From Flavisolibacter longurius (GTDB lineage Bacteria > Bacteroidota > Bacteroidia > Chitinophagales > Chitinophagaceae), in assembly GCA_014163555.1 (NCBI GenBank), contig JACJGO010000006.1, positions 216,809-280,808 on the forward strand: 64,000 nt of DNA. The letters run 5' to 3'. This document shows, in pieces, positions 42,855 to 52,071 of the stretch. Position 1 is the stretch's first letter, and each line of letters begins with the position of its first letter. A program made the position numbers and the translations under genes. The notes beneath the pieces are model-generated. The model made no database searches, had not been told where the DNA came from, and saw nothing but the letters and a program-made list of their open reading frames with translations.

Positions 42855-44528
42855 ATGAAACAAACTATTCTAGCTTTTTCCTTCGTTCTCCTGTTTTTCG
42901 CCTGTAAAAAAACGGACAATACCAACCCGGTCATCCTCGCTGCTATCACAACACTAAACTGCTCATCGGCCACCGCCGATGCTGCAACCGCCGGCACCGC
43001 CTATACCGGTACCCTAACGGTTCCGTATACCGGTGGCAATGGCATCGCCTACCTCGCCGGTTCGCCTATTGCCTCCACCGGGGTCACCGGGCTCACCGCC
43101 AGGCTCCAGGCGGGGTCATTGGCCAATGGTACGGGCAATCTTAGTTATACCGTAACGGGAACACCATCGGCGGCCGGAACAGCTACCTTCGCCCTGTCCT
43201 TTGGCGGACAGGCCTGTACCCTTTCCCTTCCTGTGAACGAGGTTGCCTCCGTTACACCGGAGCAGTACGGTACTCCCTTTGCCGGTGTCCCCAACCGGCA
43301 GGACGCTACCCTCTACCAGGTGAACATGCGGGCCTTCAGCGCCGGCGGCAATTTTGGGGGCGTCACCGCACGGCTGGATGCTATCAAAGACCTTGGTGTG
43401 AATGTCATTTACCTGATGCCTGTTTATCCCATTGGCACCGTACGCTCTGTCAACTCACCCTATGCGGTAAAAGATTACAAAGCTGTGAACCCAGAATTCG
43501 GTACCCTGGCAGACCTACGGGCCCTGGTAGATGCGGCGCATAGCCGGAACATGAGCGTCATTCTGGACTGGGTGGCCAACCACACGGCCTGGGATCATCC
43601 CTGGACCACCAGCCACAAAGACTGGTACCTGCAGGATGGCGCCGGAAACATTGTGAGTCCGGCCGGAATGGGATGGAACGATGTGGCCCAACTCAACTTC
43701 AACAACGCAGCCATGCGGGCGGAGATGATCAGCAGCATGAAACACTGGGTGTACACGGCCAACGTGGACGGCTTCCGATTTGATTATGCCGATGGCCCGC
43801 CGGCCGATTTCTGGAAGCAAGCCATTGATACCCTTCGGAACATTACCACGCACAAACTGCTCCTGCTGGCAGAAGGCTCCCGCAGCAATCATTTTACCGC
43901 GGGTTTCGACTACACCTTTGGCTTTGGCTTTTTTGGCGGGTTGAAAACCATTTTCGGGAACAACGGACCTGTTACCGCAATTGATGGATTAAACAATACA
44001 GAATACAGCAATGCAACCAACGGGCAGCAGGTAGTGCGCTACCTCACTAACCATGATGTTAACAGTGCCGATGGCACGCCACAGGAACTTTTTGGCGGGG
44101 AGAAAGGCGCTATGGCTGCCTTTGTGGTGGCAGCCTATATGAAAGGGGTACCCATGATCTACAATGGCCAGGAAGTAGGCTTTCCTACCCGTATCATCTT
44201 TCCGTTTACCGGGACAAAAATCGATTGGAGTCTTAACCCGGCTATTACGGCGGAGTACAAAGCAATCATTGGTTTCCGCAACAGCAGTGCCGCCATCCGG
44301 AGGGGGAGCCTTACTTCGTATAGTACGGCGAATGTGGCCGCCTTTACAAAAGAGCTGGGCACCGAAAAGGTCTTTGTGGCTTCGAACCTACGCAACACCG
44401 TTAGTACGTATAATCTGCCGGCCGGCGTTGCCAATACTACATGGACCAATGCGATGACAGGAACGTCTGTAACGCTGACCGGGTCGCTGAATTTACAGCC
44501 GTATAGTTATGTGATTTTTAAAAACTAG
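42855..44528 (+). CDS. GH13 alpha-amylase-family lipoprotein
   Basis: About 557 aa, lipoprotein (SFVLLFFAC). An Ig-like N-terminal region (~25-130, TLNCSSATADAATAG, TVTGTPSAAGTATF) precedes the catalytic barrel. GH13 conserved regions are intact: I VILDWVANH, II VDGFRFDYAD with nucleophile Asp310, III LLLAEGS with acid/base Glu340, IV YLTNHDVN with Asp401 (numbered from the ATG at 42855). Starch or maltodextrin hydrolysis outside the cytoplasm expected. Followed 70 nt later by a second GH13 gene, so likely co-expressed. Confidence 0.92.
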   Translation: MKQTILAFSFVLLFFACKKTDNTNPVILAAITTLNCSSATADAATAGTAYTGTLTVPYTGGNGIAYLAGSPIASTGVTGLTARLQAGSLANGTGNLSYTVTGTPSAAGTATFALSFGGQACTLSLPVNEVASVTPEQYGTPFAGVPNRQDATLYQVNMRAFSAGGNFGGVTARLDAIKDLGVNVIYLMPVYPIGTVRSVNSPYAVKDYKAVNPEFGTLADLRALVDAAHSRNMSVILDWVANHTAWDHPWTTSHKDWYLQDGAGNIVSPAGMGWNDVAQLNFNNAAMRAEMISSMKHWVYTANVDGFRFDYADGPPADFWKQAIDTLRNITTHKLLLLAEGSRSNHFTAGFDYTFGFGFFGGLKTIFGNNGPVTAIDGLNNTEYSNATNGQQVVRYLTNHDVNSADGTPQELFGGEKGAMAAFVVAAYMKGVPMIYNGQEVGFPTRIIFPFTGTKIDWSLNPAITAEYKAIIGFRNSSAAIRRGSLTSYSTANVAAFTKELGTEKVFVASNLRNTVSTYNLPAGVANTTWTNAMTGTSVTLTGSLNLQPYSYVIFKN

Positions 44529-44598
44529 CGCATGCCGCAACGTCCTGCTAATTCCAATCAAAAACATTCATACAAGCAAACGGTATAATTTCTCTACC

Positions 44599-46419
44599 AT
44601 GGTACGCAAACAACTTTCTATAACGCTGCTGTTCATTTCTGTTTTTGTCTGCATGGCTTTTTCGTCCCTGGCACAAAAAGACTTTACCCCAACCTGGAGC
44701 AAGGGCGTGGTGTGGTACCAGATCTTCCCTGAGCGTTTCCTCAACGGCGACCCGACCAATGATCCCACCGTAGCCGACCAGGCCGGTGCTTACCCGTTTG
44801 ATGACACGTCTGCCTTTCAGATTCATCCCTGGACAAGCGACTGGTACCAACTGCAACCCTACGAACAAAAAAACGGGAAGAACATTTATTTCAACATCCA
44901 GCGGCGGCGGTATGGCGGCGATCTGCAGGGCATCATCAACAAACTGGACTACCTGCAATCCTTAGGCGTAAACGCCATTTACCTCACGCCCATTTTCTGG
45001 TCGCCCTCTTCACACAAATACGATGCGCTGACCTATCACCATGTGGATCCAACCTTTGGTCCTGACCCGGAGGGAGATAAAAAACTGATTGCCACAGAGA
45101 GCCCCTTGGACACTGCAACCTGGGTGTGGACCAAGGCCGACCTGCTGGCTCTGAAGCTGATTGAAGAAGTGCACAAGCGCAAGATGTATATCATTTTCGA
45201 CGGGGTGTTCAATCACCTAGGCGTGAAAAACTTTGCCTTTCAGGACGTGGAGAAAAACCAGCAGGCCTCTGCCTACAAAGACTGGTTCATGGTGGATAGC
45301 TGGCGGGATAGTGCGAAGGGAATCCCCTTCCAGTACAAAGGCTGGTTTGGGGTAAAGACATTACCCGAACTGAAGGAAGACAGCAACGGCATTGTAGCAG
45401 GACCCAAACAATACATTTTTAATGCAACAAAACGCTGGATGAACCCGATGAACAGGGGCATCAAAAAAGGGATTGACGGCTGGCGGCTGGATGTGGCCTA
45501 CAATGTGGCGCATCCCTTCTGGAAAGACTGGCGCAAATGGGTCAAAAGCATCAACCCGGAAGCCTACCTGACCGCCGAACTGGTTGATCCCATCGAGAAG
45601 ACAAGGCCTTACCTGAGCGGCGATGAATTTGACGCTACCATGAACTACAACTTTGCATTTATCGTGCATGATTTCTTTGTACAGGATACCACGGCTTCTT
45701 CCGTTACTGAGATGGACAGGCGGCTAAAGGAGTTGCGGGAAGCCTTTGGCGAAGGTGTAGCCTTGAATATGCAGAACCTGATGAACAGTCATGATGCCAC
45801 CCGCCTGGCTAGTGCCGTGGCCAACCCGGATGGAAAGAAGTTCGGTGATTGGGGCGCTTATTTCAACTGGAGCCAGAAGAGCAACAACCGGTCGTACAAC
45901 GCCCGGAAGCCAACAGCGGAACAGGTGCAAAAACAAAAACTGATCATTGCCTTCCAAATGTTATACCCCGGATCACCTATGTTTTTTTATGGGGATGAAG
46001 CCGGGATGTGGGGCGCCAACGACCCGGATTGTCGCAAGCCGATGGTGTGGCCCGATATGCAATACGATGCGGAGCGGTTTCATCCCAACCAAAACCCACA
46101 CGAACCCGATGAAGTGACGTTCAACCACGCTGTTTTCAACTGGTATAAAAAATTTATCGGGCTACGGCAGCGGTCCAAAGCGGCCCGGTTGGGAGATTTC
46201 ACCACGCTGGCAACAGATGACACCAACAAGCTCTATGCATTTATGCGCAAGTATGGGTCTGAAGAAGTACTGGTGATTGTGAATCGCAGCAACAAGCCGG
46301 TCCTTTTTACGCATCCCCTGCTGGCGAAGAAAGCGTACAGGGATGCCTTTACAAAAGCGCCTACTGCAAACGTCAATGTACAGCCCATGAATGTAGTTGT
46401 ACTGACCAATCAAAAATGA
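44599..46419 (+). CDS. secreted GH13 cyclomaltodextrinase/neopullulanase-like enzyme
   Basis: A 606-aa exported enzyme with signal peptide (FVCMAFSSLAQ). WYQIFPERFLNGDPTND is typical of the neopullulanase/cyclomaltodextrinase branch. Catalytic regions: IIFDGVFNH, DGWRLDVAYN with Asp298, LTAELVD with Glu327, NSHDATR with Asp399. A C-terminal small beta domain follows (YAFMRKYGSEEVLVIVN). Acts with the preceding GH13 lipoprotein on alpha-glucans. No SusC/SusD pair is in the window. Confidence 0.92.
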   Translation: MVRKQLSITLLFISVFVCMAFSSLAQKDFTPTWSKGVVWYQIFPERFLNGDPTNDPTVADQAGAYPFDDTSAFQIHPWTSDWYQLQPYEQKNGKNIYFNIQRRRYGGDLQGIINKLDYLQSLGVNAIYLTPIFWSPSSHKYDALTYHHVDPTFGPDPEGDKKLIATESPLDTATWVWTKADLLALKLIEEVHKRKMYIIFDGVFNHLGVKNFAFQDVEKNQQASAYKDWFMVDSWRDSAKGIPFQYKGWFGVKTLPELKEDSNGIVAGPKQYIFNATKRWMNPMNRGIKKGIDGWRLDVAYNVAHPFWKDWRKWVKSINPEAYLTAELVDPIEKTRPYLSGDEFDATMNYNFAFIVHDFFVQDTTASSVTEMDRRLKELREAFGEGVALNMQNLMNSHDATRLASAVANPDGKKFGDWGAYFNWSQKSNNRSYNARKPTAEQVQKQKLIIAFQMLYPGSPMFFYGDEAGMWGANDPDCRKPMVWPDMQYDAERFHPNQNPHEPDEVTFNHAVFNWYKKFIGLRQRSKAARLGDFTTLATDDTNKLYAFMRKYGSEEVLVIVNRSNKPVLFTHPLLAKKAYRDAFTKAPTANVNVQPMNVVVLTNQK

Positions 46420-46511
46420 TTGGGTAACCTTGCCGGTAGGAAACTGGCAATGAGATGGCATTCTCTGCGAAACCCTCCGCTCCTCCTTTCTCTGCGGTAA
46501 AATCGCCAGCC

Positions 46512-46727
46512 CTAGACATGCCGAATTTCCACCAGCGGAACTTCCGGCTGCATCTCGTTGGAGGTATTCGTAGGCTTCGGCACTTTGGTTTCCGCAGCCC
46601 CGCTACGGGGAATAAGTAGGTAGATCACCACAGCCAGTAGCATCACCACCACGATCAGGATATGGGTGGTGGGTCTGCTTTGTTTTTTCCGCTCTGCATG
46701 CATTGCTTTCATATACTGCGCTTTCAC
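46512..46727 (-). CDS. small single-TM protein
   Basis: A 71-aa protein: positively charged N-terminus (AERKKQSRP), one TM (HILIVVVMLLAVVIYLLI, ~22-40) and a Pro/Glu-rich tail outside. N-in topology by the positive-inside rule. No homology recognised; could also be chance, but the hydrophobic pattern and start are good. Confidence 0.5.
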   Translation of the reverse strand: MKAQYMKAMHAERKKQSRPTTHILIVVVMLLAVVIYLLIPRSGAAETKVPKPTNTSNEMQPEVPLVEIRHV

Positions 46728-47063
46728 GTTTCACAATCAGGTATCCGTATACAGCAAACACAAATTGTGCCCTGATTAGAGTGCAGTGGCACGGGAGTGT
46801 GACCGCTATACGGGAAGCCACAGCATGGGACATATAGTGTGAAGAAACACGTCCGGTAGCGAATGGCCAAAAGGCCATTTAACCAAATGCCTTTCTATGG
46901 AATCAATGCTAGCCAGTATGCTTTTTATGATCTGACTATTGTTTGACCGGCTTCTGCCTGATTCGTTTCCGTTGGCTGTAAATCGCCTTAAACCGGAACC
47001 AGTAGATGAACATCTTACCACAGGGATGTTTAAATACTTTTCTGATTGGTTTTGTCTTTCTAT
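46728..47063. other. intergenic region, nothing recognised
   Basis: About 340 nt upstream of the MarR promoter. No coding frame, repeat copy or terminator stood out. Confidence 0.4.
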
Positions 47064-47094
47064 TATCTTTGTTACTAAGATATTTATACAGTAA
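47064..47094 (+). promoter_or_regulatory. marR-arr promoter with candidate MarR operator
   Basis: TATCTTTG (47064-47071) fits the Bacteroidota -7 box. A TTG lies upstream, but only 15 nt away, so the -33 element is weak. The imperfect dyad TTACT (47072-47076), 13-nt spacer, AGTAA (47090-47094) covers the likely start of transcription, as expected for MarR autorepression. Inferred. Confidence 0.45.
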
Positions 47095-47100
47095 GACAAG

Positions 47101-47571
47101 ATGCCATCCAAAAACAGCCTTGCCCTGCGGAAAGCAGGCCAGCAATACGCTTATACTGCCCTGCAGATGCACGAAACCATTGCCCGCCGGGCAGGCTTTG
47201 CCGGCACCGACCACAAATACCTGGGGTTTTTTCTGCAGAAAGGAGACCTGACGGCCGGCGAACTGGCCGCATTGGCTGGCCTCACCACGGGGGCAGTTAC
47301 AGGCCTTATCGACCGGTTTGAGAAAAAAGGTCTGGTGAAACGGCAGTTCGACAAAGCCGACCGGCGAAAGGTGGTGATCGTACCCGACACCGAAAAGATC
47401 AAAGCCCTCTTTGACCCCTACTACAAGCCCTTTCAGAAGGAAACCGATAAGCTGATTGCCAGCTTCACAGAAGAGCAGGTTGAAACGGTCCGGACCTACC
47501 TCGAAGAGGCAACAGAACTGATGAAAGCTACCACCGCCAACTTGAACCAAAAAGAAAGCGACCATGCATAA
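47101..47571 (+). CDS. MarR-family transcriptional regulator
   Basis: A 156-aa winged-helix regulator: dimer helix (ALQMHETIARRAGF), recognition region ELAALAGLTTGAVTGLIDRFEKKGLV, wing RQFDKADRRKVVIV and a C-terminal helix pair. It overlaps arr by 8 nt, so the two are co-transcribed and the regulator likely controls arr. The ligand might be a rifamycin or another antibiotic; that is inference. Confidence 0.92.
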   Translation: MPSKNSLALRKAGQQYAYTALQMHETIARRAGFAGTDHKYLGFFLQKGDLTAGELAALAGLTTGAVTGLIDRFEKKGLVKRQFDKADRRKVVIVPDTEKIKALFDPYYKPFQKETDKLIASFTEEQVETVRTYLEEATELMKATTANLNQKESDHA

Positions 47572-48001
47572 AGACAACCCTTCCCCGGGCACAGCCCATA
47601 CTCCCTTTCAGCAAACCTATTTTCATGGCACCAAAGCCGACCTGAAGATCGGCGATACGATAGAGGTGGGTTACCATTCCAATTTCGGGCAGCGGCAAAA
47701 TGCTAAGTATATTTTCCTGACGGCTACGCTTGATGCCGCCGTCTGGGGCGCTGAAATGGCTTATGGCGAAGGGAAAGAGAGGATATACCTGGTTGAGCCC
47801 ACAGGGCCCATTGAAAACGACCCCGATCTGACAGACAGGAAATTTCCCGGCAACCCAACACAATCCTTTCGTTCCGTACATCCTTTCAGGGTGGTGGGTG
47901 AAGTCACAGTCTGGCAGGGACATCCGCCTGCGCAGGTAGCAGCTATGAAAGAAGGCCTTGCCAGGTTCCTGGAGCAGGGCATTCAATCGCTGAACGATTA
48001 G
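47564..48001 (+). CDS. arr: NAD(+)-rifampin ADP-ribosyltransferase
   Basis: A 145-aa Arr enzyme, which inactivates rifamycins by ADP-ribosylation. Nearly every conserved block is present: YFHGTKADLKIGD with the NAD-contact histidine, IFLTATLDAAVWGAEMA, RIYLVEPTGPIENDPDLTD, KFPGNPTQSFRS and FRVVGEVTVW. Length matches the family. Downstream of, and overlapping, a MarR gene. The base composition resembles the surrounding backbone, so an intrinsic environmental copy is more likely than a recent plasmid import. Confidence 0.94.
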   Translation: MHKDNPSPGTAHTPFQQTYFHGTKADLKIGDTIEVGYHSNFGQRQNAKYIFLTATLDAAVWGAEMAYGEGKERIYLVEPTGPIENDPDLTDRKFPGNPTQSFRSVHPFRVVGEVTVWQGHPPAQVAAMKEGLARFLEQGIQSLND

Positions 48002-48148
48002 CCAGTGCCGTCTGGCAAATACAGCAGAACAGACAACGGCTCATTCATCTTATGCGCAAACCCTGATTCCCTTACCGGGAAATTGGAAGAATTGCGTTTT
48101 GTGCTAACTACAAGTGGCGGCACAAAACGCCAGTCTTTTCGGAGAAGC

Positions 48149-48740
48149 TCAGGTCGATAGGGCTACCGCAGCGGGAGTAGTGGTCACCAGCAGGCTGGCA
48201 AGGCCTCTCACAACTGTGTAGCGGTGACCGGCTTTGTATTCGGCCACGCTGAAATAAACTGTTTTTCCATTGGCGAAGCTGACCGCAATGGTTTTGGGAT
48301 AACTAAAATTCATCTGCACGCCTGATTTGGGACTTCCCACCCAGGTTTTTTCCGAATAAGAAGTAAAGCTGGTAATGTCCTGGCCTACTACTTCCTGCCA
48401 GAAATCCACGCCAGATACGTTCCAGCCGAAGTCTTCGGCAGGGTTGTCTGCTACCACCTTTTTGGCTTTGATGCCCTAGTTCAGGAATTCATCGTCCCCG
48501 TAAACCCGGATGGTGTTTCAGCAGATCTCGATGGCTAAGTGGTCGGAGATATAAAGCCGCACCGGGCGGTCCACCATGTGTACATCGGGATGAACGGTTT
48601 GATAACGGGCGAAGGCCTGCAGGGGTTTGTCTTCTGTTTCGAAGCAGCGAACGTGTAAAACTTTTTCCGAATAAGCTGAAGGCAGTCGTTTGCAATTGTG
48701 TGCTTTGTTAGTTCCATTACAGCAATAATCTATAGGTTAG
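48149..48740 (-). pseudogene. pseudogene with two in-frame stops
   Basis: Read in a single frame, the minus strand gives VLHVRCFETEDKPLQAFARY, MVDRPVRLYISDHLAIEIC, stop, NTIRVYGDDEFLN, stop, GIKAKKVVADNPAEDFGWN, then a long beta-rich segment (VYFSVAEYKAGHRYTVV). The amino-acid pattern continues sensibly across both stops, so one gene of about 190 codons has been broken by two nonsense changes. The start is also missing. Family unknown. Confidence 0.65.
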
Positions 48741-48884
48741 GGTTAAAATGCGTTCTGTTTTTACTAGAAAAGCTGCGAACCGTAATGCTTTTCGTCGGGT
48801 AACCGGTACGCATAACCGAAAAAGCCCTGCCTGCACCGCTGCAGACAGGGCTCATCTTTGCTTCCCTTCAAGTAGAAATTGGCC

Positions 48885-49151
48885 TTAATAACGTTGGACC
48901 GAATCGGCGCTGGTGCTGTCGCCACCCGTGCCTGCATTGGTGCCGGTAGCAGCGCCACCTGCCGGTGCAGCACCGGTACCCGGTCCGGTAGCTGTTCCGG
49001 CCCCGTTTTCAGTACCGCCATACTGGTCGCCGCCTTTGTTCACCGCACCGCCTTCGCCGGTAGCATTGCCACCCGTAGGGGTGGTTTCTTCCGAACTGCC
49101 GCAGCTAAGGAGCCATACTGCCAACCCTGCCGTAAATAGTACTCGCCTCAT
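48885..49151 (-). CDS. Gly/Thr-rich small lipoprotein
   Basis: An 88-aa lipoprotein with signal LAVWLLSC and a low-complexity mature part of Gly, Thr, Ala and Asn. No domain. The opposite strand is also open as a Pro/Ala/Val-rich frame, which is a by-product of the skewed codons; the lipobox supports this strand. Confidence 0.6.
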   Translation of the reverse strand: MRRVLFTAGLAVWLLSCGSSEETTPTGGNATGEGGAVNKGGDQYGGTENGAGTATGPGTGAAPAGGAATGTNAGTGGDSTSADSVQRY

Positions 49152-49279
49152 ATGTTCCGTTTTTATGCAAAATGCTTTGCACTACCTGTTCAACTATTTT
49201 GCCAAACAGGAAGAAGCACGGCTGTTGATCACTCTTTCTGGTTGCTCATTTCCTGGAAAATTGCCAGTAGCGGGCAGGG

Positions 49280-50692
49280 TTATCGTAATTCTTTTTTCAC
49301 CAACTCACCCAACCGTTTCAGCCCGTAGTCGATGTCTTCGTTCCAGGGTTTTCCAAACGAAAGGCGCAGGCAGTGACTAAAGTTGCAGGAGGCCGAAAAG
49401 ATCTTTCCCGGTACGATGGCAATGCCCTGCCGGATGGCATGGCTGCGCAGACGAAATGCATCCACTTCCGGAGGCAGTTCTACCCACAGCACAAAACCGC
49501 CTTCCGGGCGGGAAATGCGGGTGCCGGGTGGAAAATGGTCCACAATGCTTTGGCTGTACCGCAGGCACTGGGTGTGCAGGGCACGGCGCAGGCCTTTGAG
49601 GTGAAAATCGTAACGGCCGTTCTGCAGAAAGTGGGCCATGGCCGCCTGCGTAAGCGTGGGACTGCTGATGTTCTGAATGCGCTTGAGGGCACCGACTTCG
49701 TTACCAAATCGGCCGGGCAGCACCCAGCCGGTGCGGTAGCCCGGGGCCAGCGATTTGGAAAGAGAAGAGCAGTGCAGCACCCATCCTTTTGTATCAAATG
49801 CCTTGCAGGTACGGGGACGGCTGCGGCCAAAATAAAGCTCGCCGTAAATATCGTCTTCAATCAGCGGAATCCTGTGTTTGGTGACCAGGGCCACCAGGGC
49901 TTTTTTGCTTTCGTCGGGCATGCAGCTTCCCTGCGGGTTGCTGAAGTTGGGCACACAGACAACAGCCTTGACAGGAATTTTTTTGAGAACGTTTTTCAGG
50001 CAGGCGAGATCCAATCCCGTCACCGGGCAGGAGGCAATCTCCACCACCTTAAGACCCAGGCTTTCGATGGCCTGGTAGATGCCGAAATAGGTGGGACACT
50101 CTACCGCCACCGTATCACCGGGACGGGTAACCGCTTTTAAGCTGAGGGTGATGGCTTCGAGGCAACCATTGGTAACGATCACGTCGTCGGGACTCACGGT
50201 GCCGCCCCAGTTAAAAGCCAGCCGGGCAATCTGCTTGCGCAATTCAGGCGAACCCTGGGTGTGTTCGTACCCGATACCATGATCAGGCGCATTGCGCAGG
50301 GCATGCACCATGGACTTATTGAGTTTGGCCGCGGGCAGCAGGGAAAGGTCAGGAACAGCCAGCGCAAAATTGTAGCGGATGTTGCCGGCAATATCGCCGT
50401 AGATGGCAGCGATCATGTCGCGTACGGAAACGGTGTGCTCCGCCGCATCGGGCCGTGAAGGCACGGGCAACGAAGGAAGGCGCTTTTGATTGAAGCGAAC
50501 ATAATAACCGCTCTTGGGACGGCTCTCGATAAGGCCTTTACCTTCCAAATGATAATAAGCCTGGAAGGCCGTTCCCATGGAGATGTTGTACTCTTCGGCC
50601 AGCGTACGAACGGAAGGCAGCTTGTCACCAATGCGCAGGGCCTCGGTGGTGATGAGGGCTTCGAGAGTGGTAGCGATTTGGATGTATTTCAT
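49280..50692 (-). CDS. MocR-family regulator (GntR HTH + aminotransferase fold)
   Basis: A 470-aa PdxR/MocR-type protein. The N-terminal GntR winged helix (KLPSVRTLAEEYNISMGTAF, GKGLIESRPKSGYYV, ~1-70) is joined to a fold-type-I aminotransferase domain (VTNGCLEAITLSLKAVTRPG, PNFSNPQGS, IEDDIYGEL) with the PLP lysine in SSLSKSLAPGYRTGW. Members regulate PLP synthesis, GABA or transport genes. It is divergent from the EamA transporter gene (gap 176 nt), the usual sign of a regulator and its target. Confidence 0.92.
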   Translation of the reverse strand: MKYIQIATTLEALITTEALRIGDKLPSVRTLAEEYNISMGTAFQAYYHLEGKGLIESRPKSGYYVRFNQKRLPSLPVPSRPDAAEHTVSVRDMIAAIYGDIAGNIRYNFALAVPDLSLLPAAKLNKSMVHALRNAPDHGIGYEHTQGSPELRKQIARLAFNWGGTVSPDDVIVTNGCLEAITLSLKAVTRPGDTVAVECPTYFGIYQAIESLGLKVVEIASCPVTGLDLACLKNVLKKIPVKAVVCVPNFSNPQGSCMPDESKKALVALVTKHRIPLIEDDIYGELYFGRSRPRTCKAFDTKGWVLHCSSLSKSLAPGYRTGWVLPGRFGNEVGALKRIQNISSPTLTQAAMAHFLQNGRYDFHLKGLRRALHTQCLRYSQSIVDHFPPGTRISRPEGGFVLWVELPPEVDAFRLRSHAIRQGIAIVPGKIFSASCNFSHCLRLSFGKPWNEDIDYGLKRLGELVKKELR

Positions 50693-50868
50693 GTGTATGT
50701 TTTAACTGCAGAGAAAGAAGAACGCGAAGCCGTACACTACGTAAATGGATCCTCTGCGAGACACTCATATTCTCCTGTTCTCTGTGGTGGAAGATTCATC
50801 TGATCTACTCAAAAATAATAAATCTGAATCTGTTCCAGTGTGAACGGATAACAGATTTTTGTGTTGTT

Positions 50869-51813
50869 ATGGCAAAGGACAAAAGAAAGGCATACTTCGC
50901 ACTGGCCGTGGTCAGTTTTTTCTGGGGCACTACCTACCTCGCCGCGAAGATCAGTGCAGCACACATACCAGGATTGTTTGTAGCCGGCGTTCGGCAGGCT
51001 GTCAGCGGAACAGTGCTGGTGGCGTATTTCCTGGCAATGGGTTACAAACTGCCCGATAAAAAATCATGGATCAGCATTGCCGTACAAGGGGTGCTGCTGC
51101 TTTGCATTTCCAACGGCCTGCTCACCTGGGCCATGGAGTATATCGACAGCGGCCTGGGAGCCATCATTGCCGGACTGGTGCCGCTTTTCGTGGCCCTGTT
51201 TTCCATCATGCTGTTGCGCTTTGCCCGCTTTACCCGCCTGATGGTACTTGGCCTGCTGATTGGCTTTGGCGGCATCGCCACCATCTTTTACGAACACCTG
51301 GCGCAACTGCTCAACAGCCGCTATGCATTCGGTGTGGGCCTTTCGCTCATTGCTACCATTTCCTGGTCATTCGGAACCGTGTATGCCTCGCGGTACAAAC
51401 CCAATACCGACATTCTGTTCTCAGTAGGATTGCAGATGCTGCTGGCCGGTGCCATCATGCTGGTGGTATGCGGACTGTCGGGTAAATACACCAACCTGCT
51501 GGCGGCGCACAGCAGTGCTCTTTGGGGATTGCTTTACCTTATCCTGGTCGGATCCCTGCTCACATATTCAGCCTACGTGTTTGCGGTGAGCAAACTGCCG
51601 CCAACGCAGGTTTCGGTGTATGCTTATATTAATCCCATTGTGGCCATCTTTCTCGGCTGGCTGGTGTTGCAGGAACGTATGAGCATCAACGTGATAACGG
51701 GCACATTGATAACCCTCGGTGGCGTATGGCTGGTAAACCGCGAGTTTAAAAAGCAAAGTACGGCCCCTCTACCACACAGGGAGGGAGAGGCTGCCGCACA
51801 TAGACAGGTTTAA
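50869..51813 (+). CDS. EamA/DMT-family transporter
   Basis: A 314-aa membrane protein with ten TM segments in two EamA repeats: FALAVVSFFWGTTYLAAK opening the first, LLIGFGGIATIFYE closing it, and SFGTVYASRYKP to LFLGWLVLQERMSINV in the second. EamA proteins export amino acids or metabolites. Likely regulated by the divergent MocR protein. Confidence 0.92.
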   Translation: MAKDKRKAYFALAVVSFFWGTTYLAAKISAAHIPGLFVAGVRQAVSGTVLVAYFLAMGYKLPDKKSWISIAVQGVLLLCISNGLLTWAMEYIDSGLGAIIAGLVPLFVALFSIMLLRFARFTRLMVLGLLIGFGGIATIFYEHLAQLLNSRYAFGVGLSLIATISWSFGTVYASRYKPNTDILFSVGLQMLLAGAIMLVVCGLSGKYTNLLAAHSSALWGLLYLILVGSLLTYSAYVFAVSKLPPTQVSVYAYINPIVAIFLGWLVLQERMSINVITGTLITLGGVWLVNREFKKQSTAPLPHREGEAAAHRQV

Positions 51814-52071
51814 GCAAACAGTTTTTTATGGCTGTCATCTTACCGCACAAAATTTAGAAGAATAAATGGGTGTTGTAGAAGTGCCGATGGACAGCAGGTT
51901 ATACCAAGGGGCTGATATCAAGATGGCGATCTCTGTGGATAAGGAGTAAGCTATATCAATTTCTTGCAGATTCGTTGTTCACACGAAGAATCTTCTCTGC
52001 GCACCCCGGGTCTCTGCGTGAAGTGCACTATTTCGTAGTAACTAATTTCTGTTCATTCTAAAATCAACAAT

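Noticed and set aside
48913..49380. Pro/Ala/Val-rich plus-strand frame
   Set aside because: Mirror image of the Gly/Thr-rich lipoprotein; no signal peptide and it runs into the MocR gene.
49373..50140. 255-codon plus-strand frame
   Set aside because: Lies wholly within the MocR gene on the other strand, which has the PLP lysine and GntR domain.
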